DNA of 37,506 nucleotides, taken from positions 1-37,506 of the IMG/VR virus record IMGVR_UViG_3300050132_000509. One strand, written 5' to 3'. Within the stretch, counting starts at the first letter, position 1; each line of letters begins with the position of its first letter. The notes beneath the pieces are model-generated. The model was not told the DNA's origin. It worked only from the letters and a program-made list of their open reading frames with translations, and did not search any database. Shown piece by piece: positions 8,003 to 16,594 of the stretch. Position numbers and translations under genes: made by a program. The DNA comes from a virus.

Positions 8003-9297
8003 GCCAGCACTTCCAGCGGGCCGGGCGGTGGGACGGCGGGATGGCAGATACCGTTCCGCTGCACCAGGTCGCGCCAGGTGGCGACGATCGCGCTGGGATC
8101 GTCACCGGCGAGATACTGCGCGTAGAGCCAGGCCGACGCCGCCACGGGCGGCGTGAACATCTCCACCGGCGGCAGTCGGCCGACGGCGGCGTTCATGTCG
8201 GCGATCCAGGCCGATTTCGCGGCGATCAGCGCGCGCCATAGCGCGGCGGCGGGGGTCGGCGACGACGGCACCAGCGCGGCGGCGGCCAGCACGGCGGCAT
8301 CGTAGGCGCCGCCAACCTGGTCGCGCCAGGTCATGGCTTCCTGCTGGCTGTCGAAGCCGATCGCGCTGGCGGCGCTGGCGGCGTCGGCCAGCAGGAACAT
8401 CTGCGCCGACAGGATCAGCGCCGGTCCCGGCGGGATCTGGATCGGCGCGGCGGACAGCGTCGCGGTGCCGATCTGGCTGGAGGCGGACAGCAGCATCGCC
8501 GCGGTGATGCGCCCGTCCACCGGCACCGGCGTCGCCGTCGATCCGCCCGGCGCCATCGCGCTCGGCATCGAGGGCGTCGTGGTGCCGCCGATCGCAGCAC
8601 TCGGCCCCGACAGCAGGTTGCCGACGGTGCCGGCATAGGTGGCGTCGAACGGCGCGCTGCCGATGCTGGACAGCAGCCCGATCGGCAGGCTGCCGGCGAT
8701 GCCGACCGAGGGGTTCACGCAGGACGAGACCAGCGAGCCGAGGACGGTGGCGACCTCGCCCACCAGGCTTTCGACCTGGCTAACGGCGGACAGGGTCAGC
8801 GCGATCGGCGCCAGCAGGCTGGCCAGCATGGCGTAGGCGGCGGTGCGCATGTCCGCCAGACTGTCCAGCAACCCCTGGAGCGTATCCGGCGGCGTCTTCA
8901 GCTTCGGCGTGTAGCGGCGGAACGTCGCGGTGAACGTCGCGATGCGCAGCTGCTCCGCCTTGAAGACGAACTTCGGCGTTTTGCCCGGCGACAGCACGAC
9001 CTGCAGCGTGCCGTGCCACGGGCTGACCAACGTCGCCGGGCCCGGCGTCTGGAGCGCGGCGCGTAGGCGGTCGACCTGATGCACATAGTCGTCGCCGGAG
9101 ACGATGCCGGCGACGACAATGTCGCCGTCGAGCTGGCCGAGGTCCTGGAAGACGGTGATGTCCTGGCCGGGGAACAGGAACGCCAGGACGCGCCGGCTGG
9201 GTTCGTCGTCGCCTGACACATGGGAAAACCCGATGCCGCGATAGCTGCCTTCCAGCAGCATCTCCTCATACAGGCCGATGATGCTGAACAGGCTCAT
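7999..9297 (-). CDS. N: DNA circularization / tail protein N (Mu gp43)
   Basis: The 432-residue protein is the homologue of Mu N, a baseplate/tail-end protein that was named for phage DNA circularization after injection. Residues 15-110 hold the conserved N-terminal signature (GSYRGIGFSHVSGDDEPSRR, FPGQDITVFQDLG, VVAGIVSGDDY, LVSPWHGTLQVV). The rest is Ala-rich and poorly conserved, ending in a short domain with SAWLYAQYLAGDDPS. The ATG follows the tape-measure stop after two bases, so the genes are translationally coupled. Confidence 0.9.
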   Translation of the reverse strand: MSLFSIIGLYEEMLLEGSYRGIGFSHVSGDDEPSRRVLAFLFPGQDITVFQDLGQLDGDIVVAGIVSGDDYVHQVDRLRAALQTPGPATLVSPWHGTLQVVLSPGKTPKFVFKAEQLRIATFTATFRRYTPKLKTPPDTLQGLLDSLADMRTAAYAMLASLLAPIALTLSAVSQVESLVGEVATVLGSLVSSCVNPSVGIAGSLPIGLLSSIGSAPFDATYAGTVGNLLSGPSAAIGGTTTPSMPSAMAPGGSTATPVPVDGRITAAMLLSASSQIGTATLSAAPIQIPPGPALILSAQMFLLADAASAASAIGFDSQQEAMTWRDQVGGAYDAAVLAAAALVPSSPTPAAALWRALIAAKSAWIADMNAAVGRLPPVEMFTPPVAASAWLYAQYLAGDDPSAIVATWRDLVQRNGICHPAVPPPGPLEVLA

Positions 9298-9299
9298 CG

Positions 9300-11417
9300 T
9301 CAGTGCCGGTTGGTCGTTGGGCCGGGGTTGGGAGCTGTCGTCACCCTGACGCCAGGAGGCGTCGCCCCAGCCTTGCCCGTGACGCCGTCCGGCATGTGGA
9401 AGATGAAGTCAATGACCGACGTATGGCCAAGCGCCAGGTTCGAGCCACCCGGTCCGTCGCCGCCCGTTGGATTGAGCAGGGTCTCGGTCATGTCCTTCGG
9501 AGCGAAGTAGTCGCCGATGGCTTTGAGCGCATCGGCGATCTCTTTGACGATGTCGCGGATACCGCCAAAAACCTGGGAAATCCTGCCGCCTTCAAAGCCA
9601 TCCATGGCATTGAACGCAGTTTGCGCGGCGGTCTTCACGCCATCCCAGGCGGTGGACAGCAACCCAAGCGCGGCTTTCACCGTGTCGTTGGACGTGACCT
9701 TGGTGACCATGTCGTCCCAGGCGTTCCCCGCCGCCTGCAGGCCATTCATCATCCAGTCGTGTATTGTGTCCATCGCGCCGTAAAACACCGAGCCGACTGC
9801 GTCGCCGAACTCCTTGAGCACGGGCACGACCTCATCCCAGTTGTCGTAGATCTCGTAGCCAGCCACGGCCAACGCGGCGATCGCCCCCGCCATCAGGCCG
9901 ATCGGCGTGAGAAGCACCCCCACCAGGCCGGCGATCAGTTCGAACCCGGCAATGACGGCCGGGGCGACGAAGCCGATCGCGCCGATCGCGGCCAGCACCA
10001 CCAGCAACCCGCCGCCGAAGGCGAGCACGCCATTGCCCAGGCCGGGCATCTTCTTGTCGAGCCAATCCATTCCATGGATCAGGCCCAGCAGGCCCTTGTT
10101 GACCAGGTGCAGCACCGGCTCGAAGCCGGAGCCCAGGCGATCGACAAGCTGCGTCGTTTCCTCATGGAACAGCTTCATCTGGCTGTTCACGTCGCGCATC
10201 GCCTCGTGGAAATCCTTGTCGATCATGTCGGTGGTGACGTCGTGCGCGATCTCCTTCAGGTGCTGGTATTCCTCCAGGTTGTGCAGCATCGCCGACGCGA
10301 ACGTCACGGCCTCCGACGACCGGAACAGATGGTTGAGGATGGCGGTGTCGCTCTGCGCACGCTGACCCGGATCAGTGATGTGATGGGCCTTCGCCTCACG
10401 ATCCTGGATCTGCCTGATCTTGCTGAGGATCGCCTCCATCGGGCTGATCCCCTTGCCGGCGGCGGTCATCAGCACGCCGTCGATATCGACGCCATATTTC
10501 TCGAACACCTTGTCTTCCCGCGCCTGCTGGATCTGGCGCAGGAATGTCTCCAGGTTCGTCGCCGCCATATTTGGCTGCGCCGGGTCGACCACCTTCATGC
10601 TGATCTGCATCGCCGCGCCGATCTCTTCCAGCGATCCCATGCCGGTCATGTGGCTCAACTGCGCCGCCGCCGTGATGCCGGGCATCGACTTCGCCTGGTC
10701 GGCGAACAGGAAATGGCCATGCTTGCCCAGCAGCGCCAGCATCCCGAGGGCGCGCTCCATATCCGGGGCGCCGATGCCCATGGAGTAATTCAGGCCGAAG
10801 GCGGTCTTCGCCGCGTCGCCGACCTGCGTATTGTAGGCGGTGGCGATCTTCGCGCTCAGCGGGACCAGCTTCTCGACCAGTTGCGTACTCATGCCGGTCA
10901 GCGCCATCCAGAAGCCGGCCTCGGCGATCGCGTGACTGCCCTGTGCGGTGTTGATCGCGGTGCCGGTATAGAGCGCGCGTTGCGACGCCATCATCCGGTC
11001 GGCGTCCGGTCCATACTGGTGCGCCGTGATCGCGCTATGGCGCAGCGTGTTGCTGAGTTCGGAGACCGATTCCAATGGTCCATAGACCGAATAGCCGGCG
11101 GCGGCGGCCTGCATCGCGCCGATGTTGCTACTCTTGCCGAAGGTATTTCGTCCCCAGTTCGCGGTCGCCGAACCCATCCGCTTGACCGACGCCCAGGCGC
11201 GGTCGGCGGTCGCCGATACAGTGCGCAGGCTGGACGTGAGGCCACGCACTTCCTGGGTCAGCGTACGCAGCAAATCACCGCCCCGCTCCAGCTTGCCCAG
11301 GGTCAGCTGGTTGCCCTTGCCGCGCAGTTCGTCAAACTGCTTTTTGATGCGGTCCAGCCCAGCCGACAGCTTGTCTTCCAGCGTCAGCGTGAAGGCCGCT
11401 TTCATGCTGGTGCTCAT
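9300..11417 (-). CDS. Tail tape measure protein (Mu gp42)
   Basis: This is the longest protein in the window (705 residues), as expected for a tape measure that sets tail length. The chosen ATG at 11417 overlaps the stop of the frameshifted chaperone product (ATGA); a start 14 codons earlier would lie deeper in that gene. The N-terminal 100 residues are helical and charged (LDRIKKQFDELRGKGNQL). A strongly hydrophobic region about 455-525, with several Gly/Ala/Leu/Val-rich stretches, is typical of tape measures that insert in the membrane during DNA entry. It is placed between the chaperone and N genes as in Mu. Confidence 0.93.
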   Translation of the reverse strand: MSTSMKAAFTLTLEDKLSAGLDRIKKQFDELRGKGNQLTLGKLERGGDLLRTLTQEVRGLTSSLRTVSATADRAWASVKRMGSATANWGRNTFGKSSNIGAMQAAAAGYSVYGPLESVSELSNTLRHSAITAHQYGPDADRMMASQRALYTGTAINTAQGSHAIAEAGFWMALTGMSTQLVEKLVPLSAKIATAYNTQVGDAAKTAFGLNYSMGIGAPDMERALGMLALLGKHGHFLFADQAKSMPGITAAAQLSHMTGMGSLEEIGAAMQISMKVVDPAQPNMAATNLETFLRQIQQAREDKVFEKYGVDIDGVLMTAAGKGISPMEAILSKIRQIQDREAKAHHITDPGQRAQSDTAILNHLFRSSEAVTFASAMLHNLEEYQHLKEIAHDVTTDMIDKDFHEAMRDVNSQMKLFHEETTQLVDRLGSGFEPVLHLVNKGLLGLIHGMDWLDKKMPGLGNGVLAFGGGLLVVLAAIGAIGFVAPAVIAGFELIAGLVGVLLTPIGLMAGAIAALAVAGYEIYDNWDEVVPVLKEFGDAVGSVFYGAMDTIHDWMMNGLQAAGNAWDDMVTKVTSNDTVKAALGLLSTAWDGVKTAAQTAFNAMDGFEGGRISQVFGGIRDIVKEIADALKAIGDYFAPKDMTETLLNPTGGDGPGGSNLALGHTSVIDFIFHMPDGVTGKAGATPPGVRVTTAPNPGPTTNRH

Positions 11418-12234
11418 TGCCGCGCTGCCTTCACCTTCTTTAGATATTCCGACATGCACGCGAGCCAGAAGCCCGTCTCGCGCAGCGTCAGGCTATCCAG
11501 TTCGGCCTTCGAGAAGCTGAAGTGGCCGCCGATCGCGCCCAGGGTTACCTGGAACTCCGCCGGCCACTCCCGCACAAAAAAAGGATCACCTGGTTGACCG
11601 CCATCGCATCGGCGCCATCCATCGCATCCACCAGGAATTTTGCCGATTTCGGCGTGATGCCGGTGGCGAGCGCGACACCCCAGTCCAGCAGGTTCGGCGC
11701 CTCGGCCGCCTGGCGGCGCTGCGCGGCGGTCAGGCGCTTGAACTGCACATCGGTGTGGATGGTGCCTTCCTCGTCCGCCACCGGCTGCCATAGCGGCAGC
11801 GTGACGCCGTCCGGCGTTTCCGTGGCGTGTTCCGGCAGGCCCATCTTCATGCCGCCGAGCAGCTCGCCCACCACCTCGTTGGCGGCGGAATCGTCCCGGG
11901 CGTCCATGATCTGCTGCAACAGGTGCAGCTTGGCGGCGCCGAGGCCCGAGGCCAGTGCCAGCGCCATCGCGGTCGGGTTCTTCGCGCCAATCATCTTGCG
12001 CACGTCGACGCCGCTCAGGCGGCGCAGCGTCAGGCTGTCGACCGGCTCCTCGCGCACCACCTGGTCGGAACCAGGCTGGCGGAATTTCAGCGTCTTCGGA
12101 TACTCCAGCGTCAGCGTGACGCTGCCGTCCGCGTTCAGCACGGCGTTCGGCGGCAGATCCATCGCCGGGCCGTCGCTCAGCATCGGAACCGAGATATCCG
12201 GCGCGATGTCGCCGATACGGATTGGGGTCTCCAT
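11414..12234 (-). CDS. Tail assembly chaperone, frameshifted long form (gp41-like fusion)
   Basis: A -1 shift at the run of seven T residues joins the first 220 residues of the gp41-like protein to a 53-residue tail read in the other frame (starting VREWPAEFQ and ending KKVKAARQ), giving about 273 residues. The extension has an ordinary protein-like composition (GGHFSFSKAELDSLTLRET), ends exactly at the tape-measure start (ATGA), and has no plausible start of its own. Tail chaperone genes before the tape measure commonly use this kind of frameshift to make a short and a long form in a fixed ratio. The coordinates span both frames; the join is at 11575-11581. Confidence 0.8.
11545..12234 (-). 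CDS. Tail assembly chaperone, short form (Mu gp41-like)
   Basis: The zero-frame product has 229 residues and belongs to the phage tail assembly chaperone group (Mu gp41). It has an N-terminal region with SVTLTLEYPKTLKF, a VDSLTLRRLSGVDVRKM segment, and a helical C-terminus. It is encoded directly after the tube gene (TGA GCC ATG). Its last nine residues (CGSGRRSSR), after the slippery site, look like out-of-frame noise, which supports the view that the biologically conserved reading continues in the -1 frame. It coats the tape measure during tail assembly and is not in the virion in related phages. Confidence 0.88.
   Translation of the reverse strand: METPIRIGDIAPDISVPMLSDGPAMDLPPNAVLNADGSVTLTLEYPKTLKFRQPGSDQVVREEPVDSLTLRRLSGVDVRKMIGAKNPTAMALALASGLGAAKLHLLQQIMDARDDSAANEVVGELLGGMKMGLPEHATETPDGVTLPLWQPVADEEGTIHTDVQFKRLTAAQRRQAAEAPNLLDWGVALATGITPKSAKFLVDAMDGADAMAVNQVILFLCGSGRRSSR
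11575..11581 (-). other. Programmed -1 ribosomal frameshift site T TTT TTG
   Basis: On the minus strand, seven T residues follow ATCC and are followed by G. In the zero frame the codons are CTT TTT TTG, so the heptamer fits the X XXY YYZ rule for -1 slippage. Slipping gives ...ILFF or ...ILFL followed by VREWPAEF. It lies 10 codons before the zero-frame stop at 11545. I did not model a downstream RNA structure. A homopolymer sequencing error is an alternative, but the position and arrangement match known tail-chaperone frameshifts. Confidence 0.8.
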
Positions 12235-12237
12235 GGC

Positions 12238-12591
12238 TCAGGTCTCCAGCGGCGTGCCGCCGCCAAAGGTGATTTCCATCTCGCTGCTGTCGCCGGAGGT
12301 GACCGGGATGACGCCGGTGATGAAGGCGTTCTCCCAGGTGAAGGTCTGGCCGCTGTCGCACCGCACCTGCAGCTCGCCGGCGACGCCGCGGACATAGGTG
12401 GTGGTGATCGGCACACCCTTCTGCACGGGGACCTTCAGCTTGACCTCGGACGCCTCCATGGCGTTGGAGAAATCCACGGTGCCCCCGACTACCTGCGGCT
12501 TGCTGGACATCCCGCCCAGGGTGAAGGTGGACCCCGGCTTCAGCGGAACGTCATTCCCCAGCCAGGATGACTCCATAACGCCAAACAACAT
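12238..12591 (-). CDS. M: Tail tube protein (Mu M / gp40)
   Basis: The 117-residue protein is close to the Mu tube protein in size and lies directly after the sheath gene. It contains NDVPLKPGSTFTLGGMSS, VDFSNAMEASEVKLKVPV, and a QVRCDSGQTFTWENAFITG stretch, all typical of Mu-type tube subunits, and is rich in beta strands. Six-fold rings of this protein make the channel for DNA. A GGAG ribosome site lies 9 nt before the ATG, overlapping the sheath stop region. Confidence 0.92.
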   Translation of the reverse strand: MLFGVMESSWLGNDVPLKPGSTFTLGGMSSKPQVVGGTVDFSNAMEASEVKLKVPVQKGVPITTTYVRGVAGELQVRCDSGQTFTWENAFITGVIPVTSGDSSEMEITFGGGTPLET

Positions 12592-12597
12592 GGTGGC

Positions 12598-14100
12598 TTA
12601 CTCCCCGCCGACGTTGAAGCTGAGCACGCCGGCATCGACGATATTGTTGCCGATGCGCGTGTAGAAAAGCTGCTGGTCCATCCGGTTCGGGTCGTTGGCG
12701 TTGATCATGAACATAGATCGCTTCGCCTGGTTCACCTCGTCCACGACCCAGGCGTTCTTGGCGTAGACCATCATCCGCGCCGCCCAGCTGCCCTTGAGGA
12801 TTCTCGCGGTAAGGACGTTCGTGTTGGCCGCCGCCGCCAGGCTGCCGTCCGGCGCCTGCTTCATGTTCGGGTACAGCAGATAGACATAGGTCTGCCAATC
12901 ATAGCGGATGGCGGTGGCGACGGCGGCGATCATGATGTCGCCGGTCCAGCCGGGATCGGCGATGCCCTGCGCGTTGGTGAGATAGGTGGAATAGTAGCGC
13001 TTGATCGACATCGTGCCGTTGTGCGCGACGTTGAACACCGAGCAGCCGCCGGTCAGCAGCATCTCCTGCTGCGCCTCGGTCGGCACGTTCGCCGGCACCG
13101 GGCCGAGCATGCCGGGCAACGCGATCTGATTGAGTTGGCGCGAGGGGTCGTTGATCAGCGCCTGCGCCACCGCACCCATGACGGACCCAACGATCGCCCA
13201 GGGCGGCGACTGCGGCGCGGTCAGCGGCGACGAATAGATGAACCGCGCGTTCGCCGCTGCCGCCTTGGTAAGCTGCTGGCCCTGCGTGCCGGTGAACGGC
13301 ACATGGCCGCGCATGTCCAGCCGGACCATGGCGTTGTAGCGGCGCTCGCATTCGGCCGCCAGTTCGGCGACGTTGGTGGTGTCCTGCCAGGCGATGCCGA
13401 CGTCGGTGTACCAACGCGTCGGCACCAGGGCCAACGCGGCGGTGGTGTCGGGGTTGGTGGCGCCCTGCACCGTCTGCACGACGTTGATCGTCAGGCCGGC
13501 CGGCATCACGTCGCCGTCGGCCGGGTTCTGCACGAACTGGATATCGTTGGCGGCGAGGCCGGCGTTCTTCGCTGTCGCGGTGACGACGGCACCCGTGACG
13601 GTCGCGACCAGCGGCAGCGTGGGGAGAGCGTTCATCGCCGCGGCCCATTCGGTGGCGGCCACCGATGCTATGTCGCCGGCGATGGTGCCGATGGTGACGC
13701 GCTGCCCCGCGATATTCATCGGCGGCGTGCCGTTGCCGGTAGCCGGCCCGGCGAACGTCAGCGTCCACACCGCCTTGGCCGATCCCGAGCCATCGACGAC
13801 GCAGATGATGTCCAGCGGCACGGTCTGGTTGGTCGCCAGATGCGCGGCGACCATGCCGTCGACGATGCTGCCCGGGCCGCCCAGCGCGCGCGCGGCCGAG
13901 GCGGTGGTGATGTTCGGATACACGGTCAGCGGGATCGCGGTGCCGGACGGCGTCATCTGGGCGATGATCAGACAGCGCGCCGGCATCGCCAGGATGCCGA
14001 CCTGCTGGTAGCTCGGGCGGATCTCGACCTTGGAGCCGGGGACTTGCCAGTTCGCCGGGATTTCGTTGAACGTGATGTTCGGCTGCACGGTTCCGGACAT
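12598..14100 (-). CDS. L: Contractile tail sheath protein (Mu L / gp39)
   Basis: The 500-residue protein is the contractile sheath; Mu L has 495. Its N-terminus (ITFNEIPANWQVPGSKVEI) is the classic start of Mu-type sheath proteins. The body has the protruding beta domain (about 90-230, with DGSGSAKAVWTLTF and AKNAGLAANDIQ) and the C-terminal sheath core (SIKRYYSTYLTNAQG, LDWQTYVYLLYPN-like segments, and a terminal TRIGNNIVDAGVLSFNVGGE) that links neighbouring subunits. A GGGGGAA ribosome site precedes the ATG. The presence of sheath and tube identifies the particle as a myovirus. Confidence 0.96.
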   Translation of the reverse strand: MSGTVQPNITFNEIPANWQVPGSKVEIRPSYQQVGILAMPARCLIIAQMTPSGTAIPLTVYPNITTASAARALGGPGSIVDGMVAAHLATNQTVPLDIICVVDGSGSAKAVWTLTFAGPATGNGTPPMNIAGQRVTIGTIAGDIASVAATEWAAAMNALPTLPLVATVTGAVVTATAKNAGLAANDIQFVQNPADGDVMPAGLTINVVQTVQGATNPDTTAALALVPTRWYTDVGIAWQDTTNVAELAAECERRYNAMVRLDMRGHVPFTGTQGQQLTKAAAANARFIYSSPLTAPQSPPWAIVGSVMGAVAQALINDPSRQLNQIALPGMLGPVPANVPTEAQQEMLLTGGCSVFNVAHNGTMSIKRYYSTYLTNAQGIADPGWTGDIMIAAVATAIRYDWQTYVYLLYPNMKQAPDGSLAAAANTNVLTARILKGSWAARMMVYAKNAWVVDEVNQAKRSMFMINANDPNRMDQQLFYTRIGNNIVDAGVLSFNVGGE

Positions 14101-14103
14101 GGA

Positions 14104-14322
14104 CTATTCCCCCTTCGTCGCGGCGGCGGCGGATGCGACCGGGGTCGCCGGCCGCGCGGTGGCGGCCGGCACTTCGACCAGGTCGCCGCATGCCAGGCAC
14201 TTCCGGATATAGGGCGTGTCGTAGACCTCGCGCGGCACTCCCTGCTCGAAATAGGTGCCCTTCAGGTTCTCGACCGCGACACGGCGATCGGCGCCGCCGG
14301 GCTGGACGGTGATGCGGTTCAT
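14104..14322 (-). CDS. DUF2635 family protein (Mu gp38)
   Basis: The 72-residue protein starts at an ATG overlapping the gp37 stop (ATGA). It has the short family pattern ITVQPGGADRRVAVEN, then Y(F)EQGVPREVYDTPYIRKCLACGDLVEV, ending in an Ala/Thr-rich tail. DUF2635 proteins sit between gp37 and the sheath in Mu-like phages, and the function is unknown. A CLACGD pair could bind a metal or be fortuitous. Confidence 0.88.
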   Translation of the reverse strand: MNRITVQPGGADRRVAVENLKGTYFEQGVPREVYDTPYIRKCLACGDLVEVPAATARPATPVASAAAATKGE

Positions 14323-14918
14323 GATGTCCCCGTGTTGGTGATGGTGTCGGTCAGGTCGGCGCCGGTGTCGGCGCCGAAGGTCCATTGGATCTGCTGCATC
14401 GCCAGCGTGGCCGGCGTCAGGTCATCGCCGGTCAGCAGGTTCGCCAGCGACAGGTCGGCCTTCACGGTCAGCTCGATCGCGCCGACGCCGAGGTTCGGGT
14501 CCTGGCCTTCCTCGATAAACGCCGAGGCAGCATCGTTGACCTGGATCGATCCCAGGCCCGGCAGCGTGAACCCGTGCAATATGGCGGCGGCGACCTGGAT
14601 CAGGCTGAGCTGGCCCGGCGCGAAGTCGTCGCCGAACAGCAGGCCTTCCTGGCCGCGTTCGTTCTTCGTGGCCACATAGACCGACCAGTCCGACAGGACG
14701 TTCAGTGCGCCGGTCGTCTGCGCCCGATGGAACCGGTTGAAGCCGATGGCGACCAGCGGCAGCCGCTCGGTCAGCCGGCGCCACACCTCGCGATCGACGC
14801 GGGCCGGCATCCAGCGATGGGTGAACACCTTGGGCGGGAACGCTAGCTCCAGCCGGGCTTTGATGGCTTTCGCGATCTGCTCCAGCGGCCCCTGGCGGGT
14901 GATGCTGACGCCCGCCAT
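14319..14918 (-). CDS. DUF1834 family tail protein (Mu gp37)
   Basis: The 199-residue protein shows the DUF1834 pattern: LEQIAKAIKARLELAF near the start, a MVAIGFNRF-like strand (LPLVAIGFNRFHRAQTTG), WSVYVATKNERGQEGLL, and IQVAAAILHGFTLPGLG. Mu gp37 lies between gp36 and the sheath and is thought to act at the head-tail joint or tail terminator. Its ATG sits at the gp36 stop. The final residues (TFGADTGADLTDTITNTGTS) form a Thr/Asp-rich tail. Confidence 0.88.
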   Translation of the reverse strand: MAGVSITRQGPLEQIAKAIKARLELAFPPKVFTHRWMPARVDREVWRRLTERLPLVAIGFNRFHRAQTTGALNVLSDWSVYVATKNERGQEGLLFGDDFAPGQLSLIQVAAAILHGFTLPGLGSIQVNDAASAFIEEGQDPNLGVGAIELTVKADLSLANLLTGDDLTPATLAMQQIQWTFGADTGADLTDTITNTGTS

Positions 14919-15334
14919 CAGAAGCCGCCGTACATGGGCGGGCGCCCGGTGGAGACCTGGGCGTGGCTCTCGTCGCCGGCGGCGACCTCATCCAGTTCCA
15001 GCACCACCTTGCCCACCGAGACATCGCGCAGCCAGTCCATCGCATCCTTGTGGCGGACGCGCACTTCCTCCGAGCAGGTCTTCTGGTCGCCGCTGGACAG
15101 CTTGAAGCGGGCGATGTCGCAGCAGGTGTCGGTCACCACGGCCGGCGGCACGTCCATCGGCACGCGGTAGCGGCGGCCGATATAGCTATCCATGATCGCG
15201 CCGGCGCTGTTCAGCGCGGTCTCCGCGACGGTCGCGACGACGCCATCCATCTCCTGGTCGGACGGAGTGGTCAGCCGGACCATCTCCGTCGCGCCGAAGC
15301 GGTTGATCATGTCATTGACCGTCGCGTAGGCCAT
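14918..15334 (-). CDS. DUF1320 head completion protein (Mu gp36)
   Basis: The 138-residue protein has the typical DUF1320 start (AYATVNDMINRFGATEMVRLT) and conserved ALNSAGAIMDSYIGRRYRVPM and DIARFKLSS segments. It is a mainly helical head-tail connector protein related in role to gp6/gp15 adaptors. It lies immediately after the gp35-like gene with one base between stop and ATG. The C-terminus is Gly/Pro-rich (STGRPPMYGGF). Confidence 0.92.
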   Translation of the reverse strand: MAYATVNDMINRFGATEMVRLTTPSDQEMDGVVATVAETALNSAGAIMDSYIGRRYRVPMDVPPAVVTDTCCDIARFKLSSGDQKTCSEEVRVRHKDAMDWLRDVSVGKVVLELDEVAAGDESHAQVSTGRPPMYGGF

Positions 15335-15335
15335 G

Positions 15336-15587
15336 TCAGGCTTTCGCGGCCTTGGCCGGAGCGGCCTTGGCCTTCTCGGGCTCAGCCTTCGCCGCCTCGT
15401 GCTCCAGCGCGACGATGTGCTCCTCGGTCAGCTTGTGGCCGACGACGACGCTGATGTGCGGATCGGCGATCAGATCGCGTAGTTGCGCGGGCGTGTGGGC
15501 GCCCGGCTCGTAGGCCGCATGGGCCGGATTGGAACGGCCGCCCCGGTTCATGCCGGGACGAGCGCACATCACGTGATACTGCTGCAA
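15336..15587 (-). CDS. Mu gp35-like small head protein with TTG start
   Basis: The 83-residue protein starts with TTG, supported by an AAGGAG ribosome site 7 nt upstream, so the unusual start is real rather than a later internal ATG. Its middle (RDLIADPHISVVVGHKLTEEHIVALEHE) resembles the small HI1506/gp35 family found after the major head gene. The last 20 residues are Lys/Ala/Glu-rich and flexible. Role is unknown; in Mu this protein lies next to the major capsid gene and may help head-tail joining. Confidence 0.82.
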   Translation of the reverse strand: MQQYHVMCARPGMNRGGRSNPAHAAYEPGAHTPAQLRDLIADPHISVVVGHKLTEEHIVALEHEAAKAEPEKAKAAPAKAAKA

Positions 15588-15614
15588 CGGAACACTCCTT
15601 TGGTTCAGGCGATA

Positions 15615-15655
15615 CGCCGCACAGGCGGCGCACCCAGATGCCGTCAGTCAGACGG
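15615..15655 (-). other. Two GC-rich hairpins just after the major head gene
   Basis: Immediately after the major head stop codon, the RNA can form CCGTC-TGACT-GACGG (15655-15641) and then CGCCGC-CTGT-GCGGCG (15630-15615). Neither is followed by a U-run, so a Rho-independent terminator is not supported. They may stabilise or process the capsid mRNA, or partly dampen downstream expression. The remaining bases up to the TTG hold a strong ribosome site. Confidence 0.55.
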
Positions 15656-16588
15656 TCAGTTCAGCCACTCGTTTTCCAGCGTCGTGAACATCCCGCGCGC
15701 CGGGTTCGGATACAGCCCGACCGTGGTGCCCGCGACGAAGGTGCTGGAATAGGTGTTGGGAATTTGCGCATCCTCGGCGAGCGCCTTGGCGATCGGGTAG
15801 TTGCCGCTGCCGGTGACCAGCAGCGTCCCGCGGATGCCCATCGGCGCGCCGTCCGGACGGCGATAGGTGGCCATCGCCGCGCGAGCCGCCAGAAGGTTTT
15901 CCACCGTCAGCGGCGCCTGCGACATATAGCCGAGCTGCCAGATGCCGAAGCCGGCGTTGCAGCGCCCATCCACGCCCCACTCGAATTCCTTGTTCCAGAA
16001 CACCTGTTGGTCCGTCATCGAGAATTTCGGGATGACCGCGAACGGCCGGCGGCGCTGGAAAATCGTCGGCCGCAGGATTTGACTGACGTCGAACAGGTAC
16101 CAGACCGGGCTGCCGCCGGCGACGTAATTCAGGCTCGACGCGGAGCCACCTATGGGGGTGTAGTCCGGGTGCGCGGTGTCGAAGAAGTTCTGCCCGTCAT
16201 AGCAGGGCGTCGTATGGCCGTTCTTCAGCAGGCCGGCCATCAGAAGGTCCGGCAGCCGCCCGGCATTCAGGCCCATCTGCCCGGCGACGGGTGCCAGCAT
16301 GCTGAACTTGTCGTCCTCGATGTCGGTGCGCGCGATGGAGATCGTCTGCTCGAACAGGCGGTTCGTGATCGTAAAACTCACCTGCGACAGGCTCTGCACC
16401 ACCCGATCGCCGAGCCATTCGCGCAGCCCGGCGAGTTCGGCGAGGCGCGGGTAGATTTCCGCCGCGCCGGAGGAACTCGACTGGAAGGTGAAGGCGTCGT
16501 AGCGCGTGCCAGTCGCGTAGAGCTGGCTGTTGAACGACATCGAGATGCCGTCGTTGATACTCGCGAGCGCCGGGAATGTGATTTCCAT
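15656..16588 (-). CDS. T: Major head (capsid) protein T (Mu gp34)
   Basis: The 310-residue protein is the major capsid subunit; Mu T is about 305 residues. It begins with SINDGISMSFNSQLYATGTRYDAF-like sequence and includes WLGDRVVQSLS, FEQTISIARTDIEDD (a segment strongly conserved in Mu-type capsids) and DGQNFFDTAHPDYT. It has the HK97-like fold expected of this family. A weak ribosome site (GGGAG, 10 nt) precedes the ATG. The protein would be cut or guided by the I/Z protease-scaffold encoded two genes upstream. Confidence 0.96.
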   Translation of the reverse strand: MEITFPALASINDGISMSFNSQLYATGTRYDAFTFQSSSSGAAEIYPRLAELAGLREWLGDRVVQSLSQVSFTITNRLFEQTISIARTDIEDDKFSMLAPVAGQMGLNAGRLPDLLMAGLLKNGHTTPCYDGQNFFDTAHPDYTPIGGSASSLNYVAGGSPVWYLFDVSQILRPTIFQRRRPFAVIPKFSMTDQQVFWNKEFEWGVDGRCNAGFGIWQLGYMSQAPLTVENLLAARAAMATYRRPDGAPMGIRGTLLVTGSGNYPIAKALAEDAQIPNTYSSTFVAGTTVGLYPNPARGMFTTLENEWLN

Positions 16589-16594
16589 GAAGTG

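Noticed and set aside
9303-11597. 764-residue plus-strand open frame
   Set aside because: Antisense shadow of the tape measure gene; no recognisable motif and Arg/His-rich sequence.
14331-14358. Possible fourth copy of the late palindrome (GTGTCGGTCAGG near 14350)
   Set aside because: Only one arm matches, and it lies inside the gp37 gene where no operon begins.
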